A DNA stretch of 64,000 nucleotides from Azadirachta indica (Eukaryota; Streptophyta; Magnoliopsida; Sapindales; Meliaceae): NCBI GenBank assembly GCA_022749755.1, contig CM040453.1:2254102-2318101 (forward strand), written 5' to 3'. Made by a program: the position numbers and the translations under genes. The notes beneath the pieces are model-generated. The model made no database searches, had not been told where the DNA came from, and saw only the letters and a list, made by a program, of their open reading frames with translations. Position 1 is the stretch's first letter. The number at the start of each line of letters is the position of its first letter. Shown here piece by piece: positions 49,152 through 59,514 of the stretch.

Positions 49152-52100
49152 GTAAGCATTGGAGAGCTAACCATTTGTTCAGTTTCTCAAGAAACAAGCA
49201 GACATATCATCTCCCTGAACTGTTGGTTCACAGATGTGCAACACTGCAAGCAATACTCGTTACGGTTGCTAGATTTTAGCGTCCACTTCTTCACGCTCTG
49301 TTTCGTTGCCGTTAACGCACCCAACCAATAAACTTTTAGATCATATGGTGTACGTAGAATATATTCTCCCATCATGGGCCCCTCATTTCAATGGTCCCCA
49401 CGTAAGTCTGTGTCCATGGGACCCACTTCTTACTTCTTTTAATCACTCACTCCTGTGAGTTTCTCCAAGTCACTCAACTCTAAAGTCTCATCAGAGCTGG
49501 CTGTCATTTCCAAGTTGTATCAATGAAACTAGGAAACCAAATTTATTTAAAAAAACACCGGTTTGGTTGATATAAGGTTGTGAATGATATTATCCCAATA
49601 GATTATAAGGTTGATGAATTTAAAAAAAAAAGAAAAAACAAAAAGTTGACATGATTATTGATTAGGAATCGTTAAGTAAGGGTTTAAATTGTCTTTATCC
49701 TCGAGAAAAGGTTAGCAGTAGGGGATTTAAAAATTGAAACAAAACAAAGCAACAAGAAATTGTGGAGAAGTAGTTGAACCATGATTATCATGTCATCATC
49801 ATGTGATGTGTCTGAATACTAATGCAAAACATTTTTATCTGTACTTTACACGTGTCCATAATGCCACGTGGCTCGATGTGTGGGGCAAGTATTTTGCTGA
49901 TTTGTGATTTCCGGATGTGGGAGTTTTATTTATTTAAGTGGGGTTTTGATCAAGATCCTAAGGCAATGAATAACTGTACTTTAGCTTGCTTGCTAGTAGC
50001 TTGTGTTGAAATCTGTGAAGGGTACTTTGCTTATATTTGTTGATTGATGAGGAAGCAAAGTAGATTCATGAATGATGCTTTGTACACTTGTACATTTCTG
50101 AGTGGACGTGATAAAGTTTTTGCTAAAGTCGCCCATGATCCAACTGTGATGTTTTGAAACTAATATAATGTGATATTAATTAATACTTATTCATGTTGAT
50201 CTTATAAATAGGATCCAGTATTAACGCAAATGTATTAAAATATTATTTTAGAAGAAAAATAAAAAAGCTTCAAGCACTCCAATGTCATGAAGGGTGTAAG
50301 AATGTGCATATGAGATTAAAATTATAAAAATAAAAATATTTTGAACTTTTTTACGGTGGAGCATGGATTTTAATATTAAAATGTCGTGTTTATAACATTG
50401 AATATAATTTATAATAAAATATGGGTTTATAAGATATTTATTACTATTCAACAAAATACAGCGATTTGATCCTTGATCCTTTGCTTTGTCAGTAGTATTT
50501 CAGAGCTGCGGTGGTGTACAATTTACTAGTGTGCTGTGCTCAGATAAGGACCGTTGATGATGAATTTGATGACCGAGATGGTTGAACTGTGATATTGACG
50601 CCATAGGTGGGGACACAAGCATTATTTCCCAGTCTTTGGTCGGCCGCCGGTTCGGATTTGCGGACCAAACCAAACACGCCAATTAATGATCTGAGCTTTT
50701 AATCACTCGATTTCCCTTCGATCGCGAGAATTTGATTTTACCGTGGGAGGAAACTAGGGAATATTTCGACCATGTCCCTGATGTTTGTGTTTATTTCAAT
50801 TGACAAATACATATAGCAATGTCTTGCATTTCGCATGTTTTAAAACTTGATTAACCAAAGTAAGTTAACAATCGTAAAATTATACATAATTTTTATATTT
50901 TTAACACAATTTTTAAATATAATTTTATTAAAAAGTTGTTTACATTTAAAAAATACAAACACATAACAACATTTTAATATCTTATGAATCATAAATTATT
51001 ATCATATATTATTTTATACAATAAATAATATTAATTTTTTTGAGATTGTGTTTTAACTTATGAAGTTGCCAACATCTTTTAATTTGACCGATACCTTAAA
51101 TGAGTTAAGAAATTTTAACTAAGGACGAAAGAATAAATTTTAGGTTCACAATTAATAAAAAATATTAACTTTTTTAAAATAAAATATTTTATTCACTCTA
51201 ATTATAATAAAATAAGAAATCCAAAATCACAACAAGGAAAATTTTTTTTAATCTATATTAAGACAAAAAATTCAATTTAACAATAACCTTGTAGGGGTAG
51301 TTTAATGAAGACTCTAGGAGACCTTTAAATTAATGTTAGCATATGAAGGATTTGGAAGGAATGTGAAGGATTGTGTATATAATATTTTAGGAGTTATTTG
51401 AAGTAAAATAAATATTAGAAACAGTCAGGACATTTAACATAAATATATCAGGAAAAAAAAATAAAAAATACAAGCAAACGACGAGAGGAAAGAATAAATG
51501 AAAAAAGCACGCATGTTTAAATATCGATTCATGATATTATAGTCCTTATTTTGTCGTGAGTTTTAGAGATCAGACAACGAAAATAAAATTAAACGCAAGG
51601 CGTCATTTTGTGTCATGAAAAGGTGTCGTATCGCGACGCTAGCTTTTTATGAGCATTTAATTATATTGTAGAAAGCAACAAATAATCAATAAAATAGCAC
51701 CAACCAAATGATAATTTATAATTCTATTATTAGAACAAGGGTTTTTTTATATATAATTTTTTAAGTGAAAATTTTTTGAAAAATAAATTTTATATTGGTA
51801 GAATTTTAAAAAAATTAGATTGTTTTTTAGTTTCTCCTTAAATCCTTCTCCTTTGAAAGAAATGAAAAAACTTACCGTATTAAAAAAATTATTTTAGCCC
51901 ATGAAAAAATAGGCATTAAAACTAAAAAAAAAAAATTTGGATTAAAAATAGTATAAAAAAGTTATACTTTTATTATATTCTAGAACATGCAATAGAATTT
52001 TTGAGGTAGATATCTTTCAGCACGAGTATTTTTCTTTTTTTTTCTTTTTTTTTTTTTACCTAAACTCAAATTATGTTTGTTATTTTTAAATTAGTTAGTT

Positions 52101-52545
52101 TATCAATGATTTCAATCACGTTTCATAATTACTTTCAAAATTAAAATCAGTTGAAATAAAAAGTCTTCATTAACACCGCAGGGGTTTAATTGAGGTCGGC
52201 CCAAATACCCGTACCTGTCTCAAATGAAGCCCAAACAAAACATTGTAACTACGGCTTGTTTATTTCAATTCTGTTTGTTGTCTCAAGTTTCTGACACAGA
52301 TGTCCTCGATTCATCTTTCTCTGAAACTCGATCACTCAGCAGAATTAACCTAGAATTAAAATTCAGAAAACTTAACATCTCTATATTATATATTTATGGA
52401 CTCCTGATGAGAAAGGGAAATGGAAATCCTAGTCTTCGAGGATAAAACAAAGAGTTTCCAAAGGGTTTCTTTAACTCGCCTTCCAGGAAGGATTATTAGA
52501 GTTCTAGTTACTTACCATTACCCTATGAGACTAGGATTTCCCTCT

Positions 52546-52553
52546 TATAAATA
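52546..52553 (+). promoter_or_regulatory. TATA box of the GDSL-like gene
   Basis: TATAAATA lies 81 nt upstream of ATG 52627, which leaves a leader of roughly 50 nt. Confidence 0.7.
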
Positions 52554-52626
52554 CACTGATTTAACGTGATTTATCTATTCTTCTATCTCTCTGTGATTAC
52601 AACTTACAAGCTCAACATACCATACC

Positions 52627-53613
52627 ATGGCTCCTCTCTACTCTTTCTTGATTTTTCTTGCAATAATCCACCTGTCATCCCTCTTCATCACTTCCTGTGA
52701 TGCACGACTTATTAAGCGATGTCCCTTTAACGCCATATACAGCTTTGGCGTCAGAGATTCTTCTCCAGGCTCTCATCTTCTAATCGATGAACTCGCTTCT
52801 TCCTTCCATCTTCCTTCTCCAAAACCCTATTCACATCAACAATATCACCAACTTTCCTACGGCGCTACCTTCGCTACTGAAAATGCTATGGTTCTTAGCA
52901 AACGCTTTCTCCGAGAGCATGACATTCAAGTTCCGTCCGACTCCTTCAGTACCGACTCCATAACGTCACAGCCTGTTTCCTTCGGCAGTTATCTCCCGCT
53001 TGTCTGCAACTCCGATCGTCTCCAGTGTCGACAGATACTTGGGAGGGCTTTATTCGTGGTGGATCTCGGAAGCAACGACTACAAGTACGCCTTCTCGAGT
53101 GGCGAATCCATCGTACAAGTTGGAGAACATTATACGCCGCTTATAGTCGACAACATCATAGACATGTTGTCCGAAATCAGAAAAGCTGGCGTATCCAATA
53201 TCATATTCCCTGGAATGCTAACATTAGGATGTTTCCCAGGTTACATTTCTCTGCTTAACGACACCAATCCAGCGGCATTAGACATAGACGACTGCCATAC
53301 GGGGCTCAACATCTTTGCCAAGAATCACAACCATCACCTCAAGCGTGCAATTTCGCATGCGTGGTCTGATGGTCAGCCTCTTTCTGAACTTGAAGACAAT
53401 GTTTCCTACTCTCAGGTACTATTTACTGATTACTGCAACGCTTTCATGGATCTTCTTCGCGACAAGTCGAATAATCCGACGGTGTTGTGTCGAGAAGACG
53501 GATTTCATCTTAGTGAGGAAGCAAACAAGTACATTGTGGAAAAGGTAATCAGCGGAAATAACTTTATTCTGCCAGAGATTCGTCTTCCAAATGTTAACCA
53601 TTGCGTTATGTAG
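52627..53613 (+). CDS. GDSL-like secreted esterase/lipase with altered GDS block
   Basis: Single-exon frame of 328 residues with an N-terminal signal peptide (about 1-25; hydrophobic FLIFLAIIHLSSLFI). Matches to the plant GDSL (SGNH) family are an AIYSFG block I at ~37-41, YGATFA block II near 78, GSND (148-151) for the block III GxND, and DGFH (291-294) for the block V DxxH. The GDS triad, normally FGDS, reads FGVRDS (40-45). Two residues separate the Gly from Asp-Ser, which may displace or abolish the nucleophile. Family members are usually 350-390 residues in about five exons, so this is short and intronless, suggesting a retroposed or heavily diverged copy. It has a good TATA box and an AATAAA near 53716, so it is probably expressed. 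Enzyme activity is uncertain. Confidence 0.82.
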   Translation: MAPLYSFLIFLAIIHLSSLFITSCDARLIKRCPFNAIYSFGVRDSSPGSHLLIDELASSFHLPSPKPYSHQQYHQLSYGATFATENAMVLSKRFLREHDIQVPSDSFSTDSITSQPVSFGSYLPLVCNSDRLQCRQILGRALFVVDLGSNDYKYAFSSGESIVQVGEHYTPLIVDNIIDMLSEIRKAGVSNIIFPGMLTLGCFPGYISLLNDTNPAALDIDDCHTGLNIFAKNHNHHLKRAISHAWSDGQPLSELEDNVSYSQVLFTDYCNAFMDLLRDKSNNPTVLCREDGFHLSEEANKYIVEKVISGNNFILPEIRLPNVNHCVM

Positions 53614-54394
53614 AAGAGAAGCTCTCCAAGCTAGCTCTACGGCTTCAAAGATTTTGTAGGACGTTAATTTTGTGTAACACACTACTGTGTATCGATCGTA
53701 CAGTATTAATCAATAATAAAGTTTATTTGATTTCGTAAATTTTGACGTATGATCAACTCTCCATTAAATTGTGGGTGCTGTGTGTCAAAAGATTTTCCGG
53801 ATTCTGACAGTAAAACAAGTGTTGCTTAATTTTTTTATTTTATTTATTGCCAAATTATATATAGAATCTAGTATATAGGAATATTAAAAATAATTGTCAG
53901 GTTCACATTTTCTCAGACAATTTAATTTGTTATATATTTCAATTCTACTTGTCAAGACTGAAGAGACATCTAAATTGTCCCTGTCTCCTCTTTTCCACAG
54001 AAGAAGTCTACTTTAATTTAACCACTTGCATGCATACCTTTCAAAAATATCTCTTTAATTTCTTGGCATACAATATTGTTTTTTGTGAGAAACGAAACTT
54101 GTGTTTAGGAGTTTGTTTTTGTAGAAGGCAGTTTTGGGTGCCAAAAAAAAAGAAAAAAGAACTATAGCGCTTTTTGAAAAAGCACCTGATAGGTTCTTTG
54201 GTTGAAAGTATGAACACAAAGATACATAGGCACGGATTCTTCATTCAAAGGAATGAAAATTCAAGTTGTTAAAAAATTTTGGAAATTACTTCGATATATA
54301 AATCTCATCACCAATATCAATTTCTTCAATGTGAGAACAGAAAATTTTCAAGTTTCAACGACATAAAGCATACCCAAAAAGTAGTACAAATTAA

Positions 54395-54493
54395 TTAATC
54401 ATCAGTTGCTGTTACAGAATTCCCACAAAGAATTAAAGCCCTAAGAAAAATTGCAATAATCCAAGTATTGGAATATCTCCAGCTGGTTGCCAT
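54395..54493 (-). CDS. Possible small secreted peptide, 32 residues
   Basis: ATG at 54493, TAA at 54395-54397. The product is nearly all signal peptide: a basic N-region (MATSWRYSNT), a hydrophobic core (WIIAIFLRALILC), and a plausible cleavage after SVTA leaving only TDD. A TATATAA box at 54576-54582 lies about 85 nt upstream, good spacing for a real promoter. It could be a tiny peptide gene, the first exon of a longer gene whose remainder I cannot see, or a truncated relic. No family recognised. Confidence 0.35.
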   Translation of the reverse strand: MATSWRYSNTWIIAIFLRALILCGNSVTATDD

Positions 54494-55849
54494 TTTGAAT
54501 TGAATTTAGAGTTGTTTGATGAAGGATGCTTTAAGTTGAAACTAAGAAAATGAGAATGTATTGATGTTGATAAAGTTATATAGGACTTAGCTAGGGCTTT
54601 TATATTGTAATTAATTAGAATTAATTGAGGTTATCATGTGCATGTGACGATGTTTGTTGTATGTCAGTGGGCATATTTGGTTTTGATCCATTTTTGACGA
54701 ACTTCTTAAATGGATTCGTTGTTGATTACAATTTCTTGCATCGTCTGAGATAATGATTAAACTAAAGTACGTTTTAAAATTAAAATATTTGACTACCTTT
54801 TTGTAATGAAGAAGGATCTCACACAAATTTCTCAGCCTAAACTGTGCGAATTCACCTCTTCTCCCTTCTATAATTGCACTAAACAACACGCGGAGTTTCT
54901 TAAAATTTTGTTAAACTTAATCCCTCTAGACTCTAGAATGAATAGATTTTCTGTACATTGTACTGATATGTGAGTTGACATTGTTAACTTGTGTCTCACA
55001 AGAAAGTGAGTGCATGTGCATCCATTAATTATTTGACTTTGCCCTAGCCAATTTCACTGCAAACTGTTTGTATGTTGACTATTATTTATGGTTTTATTTT
55101 CTCATCTCTTCTGGTATTTGAGTTTGTGCGATTTATATACATCAATGGAGGTCTACTTTGCTTGTTTTCTCACTCGATGAGTTTCTGCAGCTACATGCAT
55201 TCCCTTCTTTCCACCAATGGAATCTGTGTAATTCGATTTTTGACTATTCAATCATTAATTGCGTATCCCATCCCTTTCTTCACTTGGGTTGTTCTATTCT
55301 ATATCACTCAAATACTAATATGTATACGAGTTCCTAGGCACCCTTCTCTTGCAACCTAGTTTTTTCCAGCGAGTTCTACACAACATCACATCTTATACAA
55401 ATTACAAGAATATTTTATGGCTTTTGTATCATGCAATGAGAGAAACATCGATCTAAGGTTTCAGATATGGTAACAGGCAAAAAGATAATTGAAAGTTGTA
55501 TTTCTTGTTGGTCTTTGCTTTGGACCCCTTTCTATATGTTTTGCCCGCAGAAACTTTTTGACAATCTGGAACTTTAAGACTATTTGAATAGTGCAAAGGT
55601 TATTTGTAAAAGGACCCAGTACTCTTCTCACACTTCTTGACTATTCTTGGAATCCAATGCCTTTATCCTTTTGATCACCTCTTTTCACTCTCAGTGATGT
55701 ACGCCCCACTTGTTTTCAAATTTCAACATCATTCTCGTCGTAAGGTTGACTCCAAGCTTTTATATCCCTTCATTTTTCAGCACTTTGACCATTGTGGGAA
55801 CTGGAAATCCGATTTCCTGAGTTTTTCACACGTCGAAGATTGTCAAAAG

Positions 55850-56290
55850 TAGTTGTTGATCCTCCCACGTAGCCATTGCACAAGGTTGTTGCCTTTCTTA
55901 TGTATGAATTGGGCACCTTCATCCGTTAAGTTAGTTTTTTGCTTGAATGTTAACCAAGTATATTTCTAATATGATATAAGAGATGGACATTGCGGTAATG
56001 GTGGAATCTTTTTGTTTCTTTACCCTTTCACTCATCTGATCCACCCTTTGCATTAGGAAAGATGTTAATCCTCCTACATCGCTATTGCATTAAATTGCTA
56101 TTTTTCTTATATATGGATTAAGTATTCTTATCCCTTAAACTAATTTTTAGGTTGAGTTGTAACCAACTCGTGAGGAAAGATATTAATCCTACCATATTGC
56201 AATCGCACTAAGTTGCTATTTTCCTTATACATAGATTGGATTACTCCATCCCATAAACTAACTTTTGGCTTGACTTCTAATCAAGTTACC
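55850..56290. repeat. Three diverged ~110-bp tandem repeat units (retroelement-like)
   Basis: Each unit runs: GTTGATCCTCC / TTAATCCT, then a GCCATTGCAC/GCTATTGCAT/GCAATCGCAC step, then TTGCT-TTTTCTTATA and GGATTA/GAATTGGGCA, ending CTTAA(G/A)CTA(A)-TTTTTGG(C/T)TTGA. Starts lie near 55856, 56061 and 56180. The wording resembles a repeat common in dicot genomes (CCCACATCG ... CTAGCTTTTGGGTTGAG), probably LTR/TRIM-derived; that assignment is from memory. Confidence 0.6.
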
Positions 56291-56337
56291 TTTTAAGTTG
56301 AGTTCTAATTAAGCCCATTTCTACCAGTAGTATTGGA

Positions 56338-56433
56338 TTAGGATTCATTTTTGCCATATTGAAATTGAAGTGTATGGTGTGAGTGTTAGGATTCATTCTC
56401 CCCAAATTGAAATTGAAGTGTATGGTGTATAAA
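56338..56433. repeat. Two-copy 48-bp tandem repeat
   Basis: 56338-56385 and 56386-56433 both read TTAGGATTCATT ... AAATTGAAGTGTATGGTGT with few changes. Confidence 0.9.
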
Positions 56434-56718
56434 TGAGCATGCATTTTAATTTTCCGAGGAAATCGGTTCCATTGACTCTGGTCTGGTATTCCATTTTCCA
56501 CAGAACAACATCAACATATCCAAATTTATTTAGTAACAAGTTTATATTGTTCTTCTTCCATTTCTATTGGCTTCTGACTATGACATTGATGGGACTCCCT
56601 AACTTAAACATCAAACCAGATCACCCAACACTGTCCTCGGTGAATTATTGGCATAATTAAATGAGTATAATGGAGTATTGTTCATTGTATTTATGCAGGT
56701 GCCTTTTTACTTTGACAT

Positions 56719-56742
56719 TATATATATATATATATATATATA
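56719..56742. repeat. (TA)n microsatellite
   Basis: About 12 TA units. Confidence 0.9.
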
Positions 56743-57142
56743 AAATATGTTTTGCTATGGAGGAATCTAACCAATATTCCATCCATATTATCAACTCTTT
56801 AAAGTGAATATTGCCTTACTTTTGACTCAAGCTTTGTTCTTACTTGAGAGTAAGACCAAATAATGACAATTGTACAAGTTCATCATCAAATGCCATCGAG
56901 GTCATCGATAAGTATCATATGGTTATTATTAAATCCATAAATTCAATATATATTACAGCTGTATTATGCATTCTCTGATGTTTACTTAAGCCAAGATTAC
57001 AATTTCCATTTTCTGATTAGAATTTAAGCTATGTTCACACTGTGTAGAAGCTTTTGACCAACTTATAAATGAACCCCATCAACCTCTTATCTTACTTAAT
57101 CTTCTTGCTCTTGCTTTTGGTCTCTTTCAGCGACTGGCAAAG

Positions 57143-57249
57143 TTTTCCTTTCAACTTTTTTCCTTCTTTCAGAAAGAGAGTACTCTGCTTCTGAAATTTT
57201 CTTTCAACTTCTTTCCTTCTGTTAGAAACAGATTACTCTGCTTCTAAAA
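57143..57249. repeat. Tandem 53-54-bp duplication in the leader of small gene 1
   Basis: 57143-57196 and 57197-57249 are similar (TTTTC(C)TTTCAACTT ... TACTCTGCTTCT-AAA). They sit between the TATAAAT at 57064 and the ATG at 57295. Confidence 0.85.
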
Positions 57250-57294
57250 CAAAGTACTTTGAAAGTCTTAGTCTCTTTGTTCAGTTCAAAACAG

Positions 57295-57510
57295 ATGGAA
57301 AATGAAGGAAACAAATCCCCCAGAAGGCCAGAAACTAGGATTCCGCCGAAGAGAGGTCAAATTAAAGCCAAGATATTTGCAGGGATAGCAAAGAAACTAA
57401 AGAATGCAGTAATTGTAACCGGACAAGGGAAAAAGAAAGAAGGTGGAACCTCTTCAACAAATACACCACCACCAAGTGCTTACGCTTCTGAAGGGCATTC
57501 AGATTCTTGA
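57295..57510 (+). CDS. Small basic protein 1, PPKRGQIK family (71 aa)
   Basis: ATG 57295 to TGA 57510. The protein is Lys/Arg-rich with a hydrophobic-basic amphipathic middle: IPPKRGQIKAKIFAGIAKKL, then NAVIVTG, then a Gly/Lys stretch and a Ser/Thr/Pro-rich tail ending EGHSDS. There is no signal peptide or membrane span. It shares its length, MEN start and PPKRGQIK-K core with the protein at 59293-59514. A TATAAAT at 57064-57070 and a pyrimidine-rich leader support a real transcript. I faintly recall similar short uncharacterised plant proteins but cannot name a function. Confidence 0.6.
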   Translation: MENEGNKSPRRPETRIPPKRGQIKAKIFAGIAKKLKNAVIVTGQGKKKEGGTSSTNTPPPSAYASEGHSDS

Positions 57511-59292
57511 CCAAGATATCATCTCATTTTCCTGATTTACACTTTTAATGGATTAATCGTTCTTCCTTCCATTTGGCGTTGATGAAGAAGAGAAGATTGA
57601 TATCCAGAAAAAAAAAAGTCTTATTCTTATTGTATGTTGTTATATCTTTGTGTGTGTATGAATTTGGATGGCGGGCGCTCTATTGTGTTCTTCTGTGAAA
57701 TATTCATCTTTCGTTGTCAAAATTTTCCTTTTTTCCCCAAGTCCTAGAAGATGGGGTCAGGAAAATCTAAAGTGCTGCAAAACCGATCTCTTTCTTTCAA
57801 TGGGTTGTACAGTATAGTGCAGTAATAGTAATGAAATTCGTGAAATCTTACGCTGGTATTCCATCTTCTTCAGGCACTAGGAAACGAACAAAATTGTTAT
57901 TCGATTCTAAAGCTGCTCATATCTTTTTTAGTTCTATTCATTGTTGATACTATATTCTGCCTAGCTTTGTATAGAAATATAGGTATCAAAAACCATTTCC
58001 TACTTTATGCTGGTAGTCGGTGAATATGCAAATTGATGATTGATAGTGGGAAGAATTAGCGTTAGACATGATCATGCTTACGAACCTACCATGATGTGTG
58101 CATATTATGCATCCTTGTAATGCGGATTCATATCAATCAATTTATCTTGGGATTTTTTCTGAAAATGCTATAAAGTTTATGAAAAGAGGGCGGTGGGGGT
58201 GATTGGTTTGTTGTGAGGTCATTTTCCTTTTTTTTTTTTTGTTTTGGGTCTCAAAGGAATGAGGCTTTCATGAGATGTTACTGTTACGTTTGAAAAAAAA
58301 GGCCACTAATTAAAGCGACTGTGAATAGATTCTAGCGGTATTCCTTCTTGAGTTAAATCACTTATTACAATCTTCTTTGTTTGGTGGTTTTATTATTATT
58401 AATTACTTTCTCGTTGTCTTTGATTTTGCGTGCCAACTTTTAAGATTCCATGTTAGTGCATGGATTCTGTTTGTCTGGATAGGAAGAGGGTATAGTATAC
58501 ATCCTCTTTTGATATCCATAACAGTGTGAACACTCTTAAGAGGAAACAGAAAACAATGATTTATTGTAGTTATTATAATGCTTGTAACATATGGAGAAGA
58601 AGCTCATTCTAGACAAAACCGCTTTTTAAAACTCTTCTTAAACCTAACTGGTGTAGGCATTAGCAGACATGAATCTCATAGGGCACTGTGTTTTCAGCAA
58701 CCTAAACCACAATTAACTTGGACAGCCTTTTTTTTAATACATCAACAGACAAGTGGTGTATCAACATTTTATGTTATGGCACAAGTGATTATTTCATAAT
58801 AGTAAGCAATCCGAAACAACCCGTTAAAGACATTGGTTGTTTTCCTGTAATGTAAGCTGTCATGTCAGAAAATTGCAGCACCCATTTTTCTATGTTACAA
58901 GAAAGACATTGAGCTTTTTTTATGGCAGTTGATATTTTTACCGCACCAAATAACAGTATCTGTTAAAAAGCAGGTCATTTGTCTGCTTGATTCCTTCCTT
59001 TGATTATAAATTATTAACAGGAAACCTGCACATATATCCCTTCCATACAGTTTGTCCTCTTTGAATCTCCTACGTGTTCACGCTTTCACACTGCATTGGA
59101 TATTGTGAGCGAGTGAGTTGGCTCATATGCTTAGTTTCACTTTCCCCACCAAGATATTTATAAAACCCCACCTGGCTTTCGGCACCCTCATCCTCACCTC
59201 CTTTTTCTTCTTTCACTCCGAAAATTTTCTTCTGCTTTCTTTTCCTAAACTTATATTTACACTATACAATTATTCATACTCAATCCAATGAA
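57511..59292. other. Spacer between the two PPKRGQIK genes
   Basis: No third copy or other gene seen. The frame at 58578-58799 has no family signature. TATTTATAAAA (about 59155-59165) is the probable TATA box of the second gene. Confidence 0.5.
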
Positions 59293-59514
59293 ATGGAAAA
59301 CAAGGCAATCAAGCAAGTAAAGAAAGGGAAAGCTAATACTCTCCCACCAAAGAGAGGACAGATTAAGCTCAAAATATTGGGAGAATTGGTGGAGACTGTG
59401 GTGACTATTAGAGGAAAGCAAGGAAGAAAGAATGAAAAAGGTGAAGATGAGGAAGCCTTGGAAGCCGAGAAGGCGCAGGCAAGTGCTTCTGATGATGAGA
59501 AAAACCATGCCTGA
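59293..59514 (+). CDS. Small basic protein 2, PPKRGQIK family (73 aa)
   Basis: ATG 59293 to TGA 59514. Lys-rich N-terminus, then LPPKRGQIKLKILGELVETV and TIRGKQGRK, then an acidic tail (EKGEDEEALEAEKAQ ... DDEKNHA). It is the same length and layout as protein 1, but its tail is acidic rather than Ser/Pro-rich. A TATA box lies about 130 nt upstream. An ATG at 59288 in another frame precedes it by 5 nt (context AATCCAATGAAATGG), so initiation may be shared or leaky. Function unknown. Confidence 0.6.
   Translation: MENKAIKQVKKGKANTLPPKRGQIKLKILGELVETVVTIRGKQGRKNEKGEDEEALEAEKAQASASDDEKNHA

Larger units (their letters stand above)
48183..52626. other. Long divergent spacer
   Basis: No credible gene. 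Notable sites are a (GA)n run at 49127-49151, paired G-boxes at 49849-49854 and 49865-49870, very AT-rich DNA from 50800 to 52150, and a 14-bp perfect inverted repeat before the GDSL-like gene. A 73-codon ATG frame at 49822-50043 right at the G-boxes has no recognisable domain. Confidence 0.5.
53614..57294. other. Spacer with tandem-repeat remnants
   Basis: Apart from the short minus-strand ORF at 54395-54493, no gene is supported. 55850-56300 holds three diverged ~110-bp copies of a retroelement-like unit, and 56338-56433 a 48-bp duplication. A (TA)n tract lies at 56719-56742. Confidence 0.55.

Noticed and set aside
55072..55359. 95-codon hydrophobic frame that could be a membrane protein
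   Set aside because: Hydrophobicity follows from T-rich DNA; no homology cue, and no splice or promoter support.
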